From NCBI RefSeq assembly GCF_019024285.1, contig NZ_WMKZ01000018.1, positions 1-64,000 of the forward strand: 64,000 bases of DNA, written 5' to 3'. How positions within the stretch are numbered: the stretch's first letter is position 1; the number at the start of each line of letters is the position of its first letter. This DNA is from Alkalihalobacterium elongatum (GTDB taxonomy: Bacteria; Bacillota; Bacilli; Bacillales; Bacillaceae_F). A program made the position numbers and the translations under genes. Positions 45,099-53,842 of this stretch are shown here, in pieces. The notes beneath the pieces were generated by a model. It was not told the DNA's origin. It ran no database searches and was given only the letters and a program-made list of their open reading frames with translations.

Positions 45099-45917
45099 TT
45101 ATATATCTTTCACAATGTTTTTAACTAGAGATAGAAAATGCTCTCTAACTTGTTCAGTTGTTTCAATAACCTCATCGTGAGTCAATGGTTGATCAAGGAT
45201 ACCTGCAGCCATATTAGAAATACAAGAAATCCCGAGTACTTCCATACCTGAATGACGTGCGACAATCACCTCAGGAACAGTTGACATCCCGACTGCATCA
45301 CCACCAAGTTTTCGTATCATACGAACTTCAGCTGGAGTTTCATAACAAGGACCTGTATTCCCTACATAAACTCCCTCTTGGACTGATAAGTTTAAATTCT
45401 CAGCAACTCTTTTCGCTAAACTACGTAAGCTTGGCGAATAGGCATTAGACATATCAGGGAAACGAACGCCAAACTCTGGATCATTTCGGCCAATAAGTGG
45501 ATTTTGATTCATATTATTTATATGGTCACTAATAATCATTAAATCGCCTGCTTGGAAGCTTTCATTTACGCCGCCGGCTGCGTTTGTTACGATTACCGTT
45601 TTTACACCTAATTCTTTCATAACTCTAACAGGAAATGTTACTTTCTCCAAAGAATAGCCTTCATAAAAGTGAAATCTTCCTTGCATAGCAACAACAAATT
45701 TTCCCTGGAGTGTTCCTAAGACAAGTTGTCCTGCATGACCTTCAACTGTTGAAATTGGAAAGTTCGGTATTTGATCGTAAGGAATTTTAACTGGATTTTC
45801 AATTTCTTCAGCTAAAACCCCTAGGCCAGAACCTAATATGAGACCTATTTGCGGCTTCTCACTATATTTTTCTCGAATATAATTTGCAGCTTCGGTCATC
45901 GATTGCTTATTAATCAT
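45099..45917 (-). CDS. punA: Purine nucleoside phosphorylase PunA (inosine/guanosine type)
   Basis: Phosphorolysis of inosine, guanosine and deoxy forms. The 272 residues carry the full set of trimeric PNP residues: GSGLG (about 29-33), EGHAGQL, GRFHFYEGY, NAAGG, YETPAE and ISNMAAG. It follows deoB by 14 bases, matching the drm-pupG pair of B. subtilis. Confidence 0.94.
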   Translation of the reverse strand: MINKQSMTEAANYIREKYSEKPQIGLILGSGLGVLAEEIENPVKIPYDQIPNFPISTVEGHAGQLVLGTLQGKFVVAMQGRFHFYEGYSLEKVTFPVRVMKELGVKTVIVTNAAGGVNESFQAGDLMIISDHINNMNQNPLIGRNDPEFGVRFPDMSNAYSPSLRSLAKRVAENLNLSVQEGVYVGNTGPCYETPAEVRMIRKLGGDAVGMSTVPEVIVARHSGMEVLGISCISNMAAGILDQPLTHDEVIETTEQVREHFLSLVKNIVKDI

Positions 45918-45931
45918 TCTAACTTCTCCTC

Positions 45932-47113
45932 CTAAATTTCATTTAAAAAACTAGTACCAAAAGCAGGCATCTTTACAGAGAAATTATCAGCAACAGTTGC
46001 TCCTACATCAGCGAAAGTTTTTCGAATAGATAAATTCTTACCCGATTTAATACCTTTGTAATAAACAAGAAGTGGTACATACTCTCTAGTATGGTCTGTA
46101 CCATGGTGCGTTGGATCGTTTCCATGGTCTGCTGTAATGATAAGTAAATCTTCTTCTCCTAATTTTTCGATAACAGCTGGTAATTGTTGATCAAATGCTT
46201 CTAACGCTTTTCCATACCCTTCTGGATCACGTCTATGCCCAAAATTCGCATCAAAATCAACTAGGTTTAAAAAGCTAATCCCAGTAAAGTCCATATTGAT
46301 ACTTTCAATTAATTTATCCATACCATCATCATTTGAAGTTGTACGTAGCGACTTTGTAATCCCTTCTCCATCAAAAATGTCACTTATTTTCCCAATTGCT
46401 ATTGAGTCAAGTTTGGCATAGACCACTTCGTTCATCACGGTACGACCAAATGGCTTTAACGCATAATCATGACGATTCGAAGTCCTATGCCAATTCCCTT
46501 CTTCACCAATAAAAGGTCTAGCAATAATTCGTCCAACCATATATTTAGGATCCATTGTTAGTTTTCGTACTTTCTTACAAATATCGTATAATTCCTCAAT
46601 AGGAACAACACCTTCATGAGCCGCAATTTGTAGAACAGAATCAGCCGAAGTATAGACAATAAGAGCTCCTGTTTCTACATGTTTCTGACCCAATTCTTTT
46701 AAAATCTCAGTGCCACTAGCTACCTTATTACCAATAACTTTACGGCCTGTTAACTCCTCAATCTTTTCAATTAGTTCATACGGAAATCCTTCTGGAAATG
46801 TAAGAAAAGGTTCTTGAATGTTAAGCCCCATTATTTCCCAATGGCCAGTCATTGTATCTTTTCCATTAGAAGCTTCTTGCATTTTTCCATAATGAGCTAG
46901 TGGTTGATCTGCTTTTTCAACCCCTTTAATTTCTCTAATATTACTTAATCCTAACTTTGCCATATTCGGCATATGTAACCCATTCATATGTACTGCAATA
47001 TGTCCTAACGTATCTGCACCTTCATCATTAAATTTCGCAGCATCAGGTGCTTCTCCGATACCAACTGAATCCATAACAATGATAAATACCCTTTTAAAAC
47101 GATAAGATGACAT
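45932..47113 (-). CDS. deoB: Phosphopentomutase DeoB
   Basis: Interconverts (deoxy)ribose 1- and 5-phosphates from nucleoside phosphorolysis. Alkaline-phosphatase-superfamily enzyme of 393 residues with metal sites in [11 protein letters not shown] (about 15-25) and [20 protein letters not shown] (about 327-346), and the nucleophile threonine in KDTMTGHWE. First gene of the salvage operon; two palindromes lie upstream. Confidence 0.95.
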   Translation of the reverse strand: MSSYRFKRVFIIVMDSVGIGEAPDAAKFNDEGADTLGHIAVHMNGLHMPNMAKLGLSNIREIKGVEKADQPLAHYGKMQEASNGKDTMTGHWEIMGLNIQEPFLTFPEGFPYELIEKIEELTGRKVIGNKVASGTEILKELGQKHVETGALIVYTSADSVLQIAAHEGVVPIEELYDICKKVRKLTMDPKYMVGRIIARPFIGEEGNWHRTSNRHDYALKPFGRTVMNEVVYAKLDSIAIGKISDIFDGEGITKSLRTTSNDDGMDKLIESINMDFTGISFLNLVDFDANFGHRRDPEGYGKALEAFDQQLPAVIEKLGEEDLLIITADHGNDPTHHGTDHTREYVPLLVYYKGIKSGKNLSIRKTFADVGATVADNFSVKMPAFGTSFLNEI

Positions 47114-47249
47114 AACTTGACCTCCATTATTTCTTTCCCCTTTTTACTATACCCTAACGTTATAGGAAATAATATGCACTTCTTGATGTACATATAAAAG
47201 GGAAAGATCACTTTTCGTGAATTCTACTATCTTCAAATAAAAATTAGTT

Positions 47250-47266
47250 GTTTACGTTTTGTAAAC
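47250..47266. promoter_or_regulatory. Palindrome 1 upstream of deoB
   Basis: Perfect inverted repeat GTTTAC-N5-GTAAAC. It lies about 137 bases before deoB and 3 bases from palindrome 2, as expected for an operator. Regulator unknown. Confidence 0.45.
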
Positions 47267-47269
47267 TAC

Positions 47270-47289
47270 GTCGTCTGATGTCAGACAAC
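47270..47289. promoter_or_regulatory. Palindrome 2 upstream of deoB
   Basis: GTCGTCTGA-N2-TCAGACAAC, a 20-base inverted repeat with one mismatch. It resembles operators of the GntR/FadR type. No T run follows on the minus strand, so it is not an obvious xerD terminator. Confidence 0.45.
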
Positions 47290-47307
47290 TCATTGAAGTA
47301 AAGAAAA

Positions 47308-48198
47308 TTACGCCCTCGGATGATACTGGGCGTAAACATCTTTTAATCTCGTTTTCGTTACATGTGTATATATTTGTGTCGTTGAAATATCAGCATGTCC
47401 TAGCATCTCTTGGACCGCACGTAGATCCGCACCATTTTCTAGTAAGTGTGTCGCAAATGAGTGGCGTAATGTATGTGGAGTTAACTCTTTTTCTATATTA
47501 GCCTTTTGTGCTAGCCCCTTTAAGACCTTCCAAAAGCCTTGTCTTGTTAGAGGTTTACCATGATGATTGACAAATACAATCTGATGTTGGTTTTTCTTCA
47601 GTAATTTCGGTCTAGCCATGGATAGATACTGTTGAAATGCTTCATTAGCCTTAGAACCTAATGGTATAATTCGTTCTTTATTTCCTTTTCCAATACAACG
47701 AACAAATCCCATTGTAGTATGTACATCTTGTAATTCGAGCTGGCATAGTTCAGAAACACGAATTCCTGTAGCATAAAGTACTTCAAGCATCGCTTGATTC
47801 CGAAGATCTAATTCAGTATTCCCATTAGGTGCCTCAAGTAAAGCCTCAACTTCTTGGGTAGATAGTACTTTTGGTAAACGCTTAGCTGCCTTTGGAGTTT
47901 CAATATGTACAGTTGGATCTCCTTCAGCAACTTTCTCTCGTAAGCAAAATTGATGAAAAGATCGTATTGATGCAATCGTTCTAGCAATTGTCGTATCAGC
48001 ACGACCTCTATCTTTCAAATGATAGAGATAGTTTAGTATTCCATTACGATCAAAATCATTAAGTGAACGCAATTGCTCTACTTCTTTCATATAATTTATA
48101 TAATTGTGTAAATCTCTACGATAGGATTCGATTGTATTATTCGAAAGTCCTCTCTCTACCATACTATAATGGATAAAATCTTCAATATATTCTAGCAT
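47308..48198 (-). CDS. xerD: Site-specific tyrosine recombinase XerD
   Basis: Resolves chromosome dimers at dif with its XerC-type partner. The 296 residues have an N-terminal core-binding domain and the catalytic set: RVSEL arginine (about 146), [12 protein letters not shown] (about 243-254), [14 protein letters not shown] with the tyrosine (about 278). The ATG with GGGG eight bases upstream is chosen over one two codons earlier. Confidence 0.95.
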   Translation of the reverse strand: MLEYIEDFIHYSMVERGLSNNTIESYRRDLHNYINYMKEVEQLRSLNDFDRNGILNYLYHLKDRGRADTTIARTIASIRSFHQFCLREKVAEGDPTVHIETPKAAKRLPKVLSTQEVEALLEAPNGNTELDLRNQAMLEVLYATGIRVSELCQLELQDVHTTMGFVRCIGKGNKERIIPLGSKANEAFQQYLSMARPKLLKKNQHQIVFVNHHGKPLTRQGFWKVLKGLAQKANIEKELTPHTLRHSFATHLLENGADLRAVQEMLGHADISTTQIYTHVTKTRLKDVYAQYHPRA

Positions 48199-48221
48199 GG
48201 CCATTTCCCCTTTTATATTAG

Positions 48222-48452
48222 CTACTCACCAAAATGATAGAAAAACAACAACCTATCAACCCATGTCGGTTGTTCATTTACTTGTTCCATCTGAATGACT
48301 TTCACAGCCCTTCCTTTTGGCTCATCATATCTATGATAACTTTCATATTCTTCACTTACCCATAGAATACCATAATAGAACAAAAGTGTGCATCCCATAA
48401 ATAACACAAATACTTTTAATGTATTCCAAATGGCGTCTAACCATGTTTTCAT
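48222..48452 (-). CDS. yqzK: YqzK-like protein (DUF4227)
   Basis: Small protein of 76 residues with one membrane segment (about 10-30) and a charged tail. Function unknown; position between fur and xerD is conserved in Bacillus. ATG behind AGGAGG chosen. Confidence 0.85.
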   Translation of the reverse strand: MKTWLDAIWNTLKVFVLFMGCTLLFYYGILWVSEEYESYHRYDEPKGRAVKVIQMEQVNEQPTWVDRLLFFYHFGE

Positions 48453-48623
48453 TTCACTACGACCTCCTGGCAACCTTCCTATGTTACGAGAAATTTTTGG
48501 AAGATAACTCTCTTATTACAAGGTATGCCAAGATAAAATAGGTTTATACCTCATTAGTACAAGTTTCTATAAAAATTTGAACTTTTTGTTATTAGTCGTT
48601 TTAGTGATGTTTAATAAAATATA

Positions 48624-48660
48624 AATAAAAAACCCTTTTCCAAGTAGGACAAAAGGGTTA
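48624..48660 (-). terminator. Terminator of fur
   Basis: A 9-bp stem AACCCTTTT/AAAAGGGTT followed by six T on the minus strand, overlapping the fur stop. Confidence 0.9.
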
Positions 48661-49119
48661 CTCGCTTTCTTCTGATAATTTATTATCATGACATCTATGA
48701 CAAATTCCATGGAACGTTAAACGATGGTCTTTTATTTGAAAGTTCCAATCGCGTTCTACTATTTTCTCAACATCTCCCAGCAGGTCTTCTTGAATTTCAT
48801 CAACAGAACCACATTCAATACAAACTAAATGATGATGAAAATGATCTGCTCCTTCTTTTCGCAAATCATAACGCGAAACGCCATCTCCAAAATTAATTTT
48901 GTCAACAACTTTAAGTTCAGTCAAAAGCTCTAGCGTTCTATATACTGTTGCCAAACCTATTTCAGGTGACTTTTCTTTTACTAGAAGGTAAACATCTTCC
49001 GCACTTAGATGGTCCTCTTCATGTTCTAGAAGAACTCTCACTGTTGCTTCTCGCTGTGGCGTCAGCTTATAACTTTGTGAATGAAGCTGTTTCTTTATCC
49101 GTTCAACTCGTTTCTCCAT
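48658..49119 (-). CDS. fur: Ferric uptake regulator Fur
   Basis: Iron-responsive repressor of 153 residues. It has a winged helix (about 10-85, with KLTPQREATV and GLATVYRTLELL) and a metal-binding dimer domain with HFHHHLVC (about 93-100), C100/C103 and C140/C143 zinc pairs. Fur rather than PerR or Zur is suggested by position and by the ATVYRTLELL segment. The ATG behind GAGGGGGG was chosen. Confidence 0.93.
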   Translation of the reverse strand: MEKRVERIKKQLHSQSYKLTPQREATVRVLLEHEEDHLSAEDVYLLVKEKSPEIGLATVYRTLELLTELKVVDKINFGDGVSRYDLRKEGADHFHHHLVCIECGSVDEIQEDLLGDVEKIVERDWNFQIKDHRLTFHGICHRCHDNKLSEESE

Positions 49120-49159
49120 TCGTTTACCCCCCTCATTGAAAACACCATAATCTTTATAT

Positions 49160-49188
49160 ATTATAATGTTTCCAATTGAAGGTGTCAA
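49160..49188 (-). promoter_or_regulatory. Sigma-A promoter of fur
   Basis: Consensus TTGACA and TATAAT with exactly 17 bases between them on the minus strand; the -10 ends 40 bases before the fur ATG. Confidence 0.85.
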
Positions 49189-49189
49189 A

Positions 49190-49204
49190 GTATAATCATT
49201 ATTA
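49190..49204 (-). promoter_or_regulatory. Fur/PerR-type box upstream of the fur promoter
   Basis: GTATAATCATTATTA matches the PerR box TTATAATNATTATAA at 13 of 15 positions and touches the upstream side of the fur -35. In B. subtilis fur is controlled by PerR. Confidence 0.6.
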
Positions 49205-49244
49205 ATAACTAATTATAATTAATTTTAAATAAAATTAATTATAA

Positions 49245-49892
49245 TTACATTAAATTGCTAACAACTATTTTCATTAAATACGGTGAAACATAGGCCTCAA
49301 ATGCAGATGCTACTGCAAGAACAGCTCCTACGCAAAGAATTAGCATCGAATATCGAATAAACAGAGGGAAGATTGGTTGATTACTTCTTTTTATAAATTG
49401 ATTACGTATCATAATTAAAGAAAAAGAAACGGCTCCTGTTGCAACAATGATAAAAGCTGGTACGAGCACAAAATTTTGTGGCATCACTGAAACAAACGAA
49501 AGAAGAAATCCTGACATTCCCATTTGGTTAACTAAAAAACCTACAGTAAAGCCTACGACAACCCCTTTTAAGAACAATAAAATAAGTATAACTGGCAAAC
49601 CAATAATCGATAAACCAAGAATCCACATTAACCCTACATATTTTGCATAGTGGGCAAAGCTTTGTGTGAACATTGCTGACGATTGAGCGATCTGTCCATC
49701 TGCCACTTGTCCGAAAAATTGATTTAGATACATATATAGGTCATGTTTTTGAGTAAGACTTAAACTATTTACAATAATCGCACCAAATATAATTCCCATC
49801 AAAAATAGGATGATCGTAAAAATATAAATTGAGCGATTTTCATCTATATGACTGGCCACAACTTGTCCAAAGCGATTACGATTCCCTCTCAT
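49245..49892 (-). CDS. spoIIM: Stage II sporulation protein M
   Basis: Membrane protein of the SpoIID-SpoIIM-SpoIIP engulfment complex, made in the mother cell. The 215 residues have five hydrophobic segments (about 22-42, 85-110, 118-140, 145-165, 185-205). It follows the EndoQ-like gene. Confidence 0.93.
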   Translation of the reverse strand: MRGNRNRFGQVVASHIDENRSIYIFTIILFLMGIIFGAIIVNSLSLTQKHDLYMYLNQFFGQVADGQIAQSSAMFTQSFAHYAKYVGLMWILGLSIIGLPVILILLFLKGVVVGFTVGFLVNQMGMSGFLLSFVSVMPQNFVLVPAFIIVATGAVSFSLIMIRNQFIKRSNQPIFPLFIRYSMLILCVGAVLAVASAFEAYVSPYLMKIVVSNLM

Positions 49893-49942
49893 AAATGCCC
49901 CTCCTAAACATCCTGTTAATTAAATCTATGATATTTAGTAGA

Positions 49943-49971
49943 GGTCTATGACTGTAATCTATTAAATATTA
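49943..49971 (-). promoter_or_regulatory. Candidate sigma-E promoter of spoIIM
   Basis: TAATATT and CATAGACC are separated by 14 bases on the minus strand. The match to the sigma-E -35 is good and to the -10 partial. spoIIM is a known sigma-E gene. Confidence 0.45.
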
Positions 49972-51138
49972 TTCGACCTTGCCATATTTTCCAGCACCAC
50001 CTGCGATGATGGACAGTTCTCCTGTCCTACTCAAAACAATTGCTTTTGCAATAGGTTCGTTCACAACTTCTTTTAATTGCGAGAAACTTGCTTGGTGAAT
50101 AATGTTCATTTCATTTCCGAAATGATCTCTTAATTTTGTTAACGTTTTCGGCCCTAATTTGGGAATGAATTCTAATGGAATTTGATGAACATACGGTGGC
50201 CGTTCTACTTTTTTATGGTTAGGGTCGCTCAATTCCTGTAGTCTTTCAAATACACCTTTCGTTATTTTCTTACTTAGACAATGCGGACACACAGTATGTT
50301 CACCAACATGAGTAAAGCATATTTCACATGATGTATGATAATATTTACCGAGCCGAGGATTTAAACCGAAATTCTTTATAATATGTCTTCCCTTTTTTTT
50401 ATGTAGAGCTAAAGCAAACTCCTCAAAACTGGGTTGCTCCATTTTAATCAATTGGTATTCACGACCTATTTTTTCTAAAGAATGAGCATCAGAGTTAGAG
50501 ATAAACGATATATGAGCTAATTCAGAAATTCCATTTACTAGATTGGTGTCAGAGCTTAATCCGAGTTCGATCCCATCAATATCTGAAAGTCGAAACACCT
50601 CTGTTAAACTCTCTTGCACTCCTTTTCCATACACTCCTTTATGTGGTGTAAACGCATGAGCAGGAATAAATAAACCATTAAGTTCTTTTACTTTCAACTG
50701 AATGACATCACTTTTTTCATAAACTCTTTGGGTACTTAAATTAATATTGGTTACACGTTCTGAGAGCCAATCACTAAAGCTTTGCATAGCTTTAATAGTA
50801 GGAAAGTATGTTAGGATATGAAATGGACCAGCGCAATTCTCAGGGTAGATTTCTAGTTCTGACCCTAAAAGCAGCGTTATTCCATTACGGAACAGAATAC
50901 CTCCTCCGCTAACTTCCTCGGCTTCACTTCTCTGAAGACATTCTTTAAGTTCCTCAATAACCTCTGGTGAGTGCGAGTCAATGATACCAATGATATTTAA
51001 CCCTTTTATACGTTGACTATAATCAACAATATTCATTAAAGTTAATGATTTAGAGGCAGTAATTTTAACTGGCTTACCAGAATTAGTTCTTCCAATGTGT
51101 ATGTGTAAATCAACAAAGTACTCTGGCAATTGCTTCAC
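49969..51138 (-). CDS. yqxK: EndoQ-like DNA repair endonuclease (YqxK type)
   Basis: The 389 residues have a PHP catalytic domain (about 5-245: DLHIHIGR, IDSHSP, HILTYF, PAHAFTPHKGVYG, SNSDAHS), a zinc finger (about 272-290: CEIC...CPHC) and a helix-hairpin-helix (about 325-345: FIPKLGPKTLTKLRDHFG). This order is that of endonuclease Q, which nicks DNA 5' of deaminated bases such as uracil and hypoxanthine in archaea and some Bacillus. The start is GTG. nudF ends two bases away, so they are cotranscribed. Confidence 0.85.
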   Translation of the reverse strand: MKQLPEYFVDLHIHIGRTNSGKPVKITASKSLTLMNIVDYSQRIKGLNIIGIIDSHSPEVIEELKECLQRSEAEEVSGGGILFRNGITLLLGSELEIYPENCAGPFHILTYFPTIKAMQSFSDWLSERVTNINLSTQRVYEKSDVIQLKVKELNGLFIPAHAFTPHKGVYGKGVQESLTEVFRLSDIDGIELGLSSDTNLVNGISELAHISFISNSDAHSLEKIGREYQLIKMEQPSFEEFALALHKKKGRHIIKNFGLNPRLGKYYHTSCEICFTHVGEHTVCPHCLSKKITKGVFERLQELSDPNHKKVERPPYVHQIPLEFIPKLGPKTLTKLRDHFGNEMNIIHQASFSQLKEVVNEPIAKAIVLSRTGELSIIAGGAGKYGKVE

Positions 51139-51139
51139 C

Positions 51140-51682
51140 CTACTTCTGATTTCGGAGTCTTAACCATTGAACAGCGAAAGCCGTTTTTGCATCAAAGATC
51201 TCATTGGTTTCAATCATCTTCTCAGCTTCCTCCAATGTAACTTCGATTTTTTCTACAAATTCATCTTCATCTGTATTCTCAACCCCTGGTTCGAGTTGGT
51301 CGGTGTAAAAAATATGCACCAACTCATCAGCAAAACCTGGTGAGGTATAAAAAGAAATCACTTTTTTGAGTTGATTGGTCTTATACGCTGTTTCCTCTTC
51401 TAGTTCTCTCATGGCGCACACTTCAGGCTTCTCTCCTTTTTCTAGCTTACCTGCAGGTATTTCTACTATTGCCCGCTCTAATGCTTTTCTAAACTGGCGT
51501 ATAAGAACGATTTTCCCTTCCTTCGTAACAGGGATGATTGCTACTGCTCCTGGGTGCTTGACTAACTCACGCTTACTTGAGTTTCCATCTGGTAGCTCAA
51601 CATCCTCAAGGACAACATCAATAATTTTTCCTTCATATAATGTCTCTGACTTTAGTGTCTTTTCATAGAATTGCTTCGACAT
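51140..51682 (-). CDS. nudF: ADP-ribose pyrophosphatase NudF
   Basis: Nudix hydrolase of 180 residues that splits ADP-ribose to AMP and ribose 5-phosphate. The Nudix box GKLEKGEKPEVCAMRELEEE (about 76-95) is complete in its catalytic glutamates. Divergent from mciZ and in an operon with the EndoQ-like gene. Confidence 0.93.
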   Translation of the reverse strand: MSKQFYEKTLKSETLYEGKIIDVVLEDVELPDGNSSKRELVKHPGAVAIIPVTKEGKIVLIRQFRKALERAIVEIPAGKLEKGEKPEVCAMRELEEETAYKTNQLKKVISFYTSPGFADELVHIFYTDQLEPGVENTDEDEFVEKIEVTLEEAEKMIETNEIFDAKTAFAVQWLRLRNQK

Positions 51683-51718
51683 ACAATCTCCTCCCAGTTC
51701 TAAATCATTTTCATATTA

Positions 51719-51726
51719 CATACAGT
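51719..51726 (+). promoter_or_regulatory. Sigma-E-like -10 of mciZ
   Basis: CATACAGT fits the sigma-E -10. The -35 region is weak. mciZ is a sigma-E gene in B. subtilis. Confidence 0.3.
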
Positions 51727-51770
51727 CTATCATAGTGTTTTAGAAAACTTACCACTCAAGAGGTGAATTC

Positions 51771-51902
51771 ATGAAAGTATATATAACAGATAAAGGTGTT
51801 ACGTTAGTCGGTAAAGCTTGGCAAGTGAAAACGATCTTAAAACAATATATGAAGAAGTATGAGACCGTCGAACAATGGCGTAATGCCAATACAAAACGGT
51901 AA
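51771..51902 (+). CDS. mciZ: FtsZ assembly inhibitor MciZ
   Basis: A 43-residue peptide starting at ATG five bases behind AGAGGTG. It contains KGVTLVGKAWQVKTILKQY and a final EQWRNANTKR, closely matching the layout of the 40-residue B. subtilis MciZ (KGVVLVGKAW, an LKEY helix, a late Trp). MciZ caps FtsZ filaments and stops Z-ring formation in the mother cell during sporulation. Its place between nudF and the following gene is that of B. subtilis mciZ. The stop nearly touches the stop of the convergent DUF3866 gene. Confidence 0.85.
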   Translation: MKVYITDKGVTLVGKAWQVKTILKQYMKKYETVEQWRNANTKR

Positions 51903-51904
51903 CC

Positions 51905-52978
51905 TCATTTCTTCTCAACGGCAGTAAAAACAGCTGCTGCAACTGTATAAAAAAACGTTGGGTCATCTTCATAGGTTCTCCCCATCGTTTTTATTTGTTT
52001 AGGATAAGATAATAAAGCACCTTTCAGCTCATGTTCATATCGTTTACTTTCTACCCAAATTATTGAATGCTTCTCTTGTATTGACTTTACTTGTTGCTCA
52101 AGGACTTTTTGCTTCTCCTCTGTTGCTAGAACTGGTAATGGTACAATACTTCTATTCCATGTGAATTTCTTCAAAGGTGTTAAAGTATGATGGCTAATTC
52201 CATAATGTCTTTCTCTCTTGTCAGCAAATGAAACTCTTGGGATCCATACTGGTTGCCCGTCTAAACTATTAACAATGTTTGCCCAATTTGCTAACTCCAT
52301 CCCGCTAAACCCGTAAACGGTACCCGTTCCAACTACACCAGGTCCAAGGATGATAAGAATGACATCACTCTTTAATTTTTGATTGGCATATTGAAGTGCT
52401 GTAATTAAATTTATCGCTTCAAACTCTCCACCAAACGCCTGCCCAACAGTAATTGAATGAAAATTCTTCTCCTTGTCCAAAATCCTCATATGTTCACTTA
52501 ATTTTAGCGGCAATGCTGCTTCATCACTAATAATAGCGGTTAACTTCATATTATGAGAAAAACTATTCATAAGGCCATAAACTAGTGGTAGCATGCTATG
52601 CAATTCAGCTAGCAAAATTCGCTTCCCGCTTAAACTAAACGATGTATGAAATAGCGAGTGGTCCACGCTCTCTTGTGCCTCCACAGCAAGAATGCTATGT
52701 TGATTAGGCATATATCTCGCTTTCATAATGTGGCCATTAGTGGCTTCTTCCTGATAAGAAAGTGCATGAGGAATGGACTTAACAATATCCCAACCTCCTG
52801 TACCTAAATTAAGCTCAGTAGCCGTTATGTTAACGACAATTTCTTGTTGTTCCTGTACTTCTGGAAAGAAGCTACGATACAATATCGCACGACCCGCTCC
52901 CCCTGATGTTTCCAATAGTTGAATATCTTTATCTTCAAATAGAATACTTTTTACAGTTACTCTCTCATCCCTATACAT
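51905..52978 (-). CDS. DUF3866 protein
   Basis: Soluble protein of 357 residues. Features typical of the family are GTGGWDIV (about 57), ILGPGVVGTGTVYGFSGME (about 209-227) and RERHYGISHHTLTPL (about 255). Function unknown. It begins with an ATG and appears to be a single-gene unit convergent with mciZ. Confidence 0.85.
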   Translation of the reverse strand: MYRDERVTVKSILFEDKDIQLLETSGGAGRAILYRSFFPEVQEQQEIVVNITATELNLGTGGWDIVKSIPHALSYQEEATNGHIMKARYMPNQHSILAVEAQESVDHSLFHTSFSLSGKRILLAELHSMLPLVYGLMNSFSHNMKLTAIISDEAALPLKLSEHMRILDKEKNFHSITVGQAFGGEFEAINLITALQYANQKLKSDVILIILGPGVVGTGTVYGFSGMELANWANIVNSLDGQPVWIPRVSFADKRERHYGISHHTLTPLKKFTWNRSIVPLPVLATEEKQKVLEQQVKSIQEKHSIIWVESKRYEHELKGALLSYPKQIKTMGRTYEDDPTFFYTVAAAVFTAVEKK

Positions 52979-53042
52979 AACAACACACTCCTACTCCATA
53001 AACACACCCCTACTATCATAACCAATATTTAACAAAATATGT

Positions 53043-53055
53043 GGTGCCAGGCACC
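53043..53055. repeat. REP-like palindrome GGTGCC(A)GGCACC
   Basis: A perfect 6-bp G/C-rich inverted repeat around one base, in an AT-rich gap. Palindromes with this core recur in many Bacillaceae genomes and are thought to be related to REP-associated tyrosine transposases. Only one copy is visible here. Confidence 0.4.
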
Positions 53056-53077
53056 TTCACTGCTGTAAATTATTAAA

Positions 53078-53100
53078 GGAGACTGATTTATTCAGTCTCC
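53078..53100 (-). terminator. Terminator of the TlpA-type gene
   Basis: A 9-bp stem GGAGACTGA/TCAGTCTCC with a 5-base loop spans the stop codon. The T run after it is short. Confidence 0.7.
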
Positions 53101-53642
53101 TCGGCGATAGGCAGTACTAGACGTTCAAGCATTTCATAGTTAACTTCACCACGAACTACTTGTTGTATCACTCGTTCCCTATCAATAATATATGTCATCG
53201 GAAACCCAGGAGGTTGATACGTATTATTGACCTCTCCTTCTTTATCTAGCAGAGTCGGTAAAGTAACATTCACTTCCTCCATAAAGTTTTGTATATCTTC
53301 TTCAACCGTTGCTCTCCGTTCGTAGTAATACATATTTACAGTGACTACTTTAATGCCTAAATCACCGTAATCTTCTTGAAATTGCATAAAGTCAGGCATT
53401 TCATCTTTACAAGGCGGACACCAAGTTGCCCAAAAATTTAAGATGATGACGTCTCCTTCATAATCAGACAAGGAGGCCTCAACACCTTCTTCCTCTCCCC
53501 AGACAGGTAAGGTGAAATCAATTGCCTTCAACCCTTTCTCAACACCTAGTGGTTTCTCACGATCAGTTACGATGACAAAGATAATTAAGCCAGCAGCAAT
53601 TACTAAAGTTAAAATACTAATCAAACGCCTATTCACTATCAT
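53088..53642 (-). CDS. TlpA/ResA-type membrane-anchored thioredoxin
   Basis: The 184 residues have an N-terminal membrane anchor (about 7-26) and an extracytoplasmic thioredoxin fold with WCPPC (about 74-78) and the cis-proline region GFPMTYII (about 144-151). It is a paralog of ResA (5629). The substrate is unknown; a role in cytochrome c maturation or in spore or envelope redox chemistry is possible. Divergent from uppP. Confidence 0.88.
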   Translation of the reverse strand: MIVNRRLISILTLVIAAGLIIFVIVTDREKPLGVEKGLKAIDFTLPVWGEEEGVEASLSDYEGDVIILNFWATWCPPCKDEMPDFMQFQEDYGDLGIKVVTVNMYYYERRATVEEDIQNFMEEVNVTLPTLLDKEGEVNNTYQPPGFPMTYIIDRERVIQQVVRGEVNYEMLERLVLPIAEETE

Positions 53643-53842
53643 TCCCTCATTCCTACCCAGAACTTCATATACGCCACTATAATAACATGGTTCTAAATTA
53701 ATTACCTAAAATTAGATGACAATCTTATTACATTGTTATATTTTTTTTATCAAATTGTTTCTTTATTATTCTCTCAATTTTTGCTAGAATTAACACGGCT
53801 TAGTTAATTTATTTATTGTGCTCATTTAGAAAGGGGCTTATT

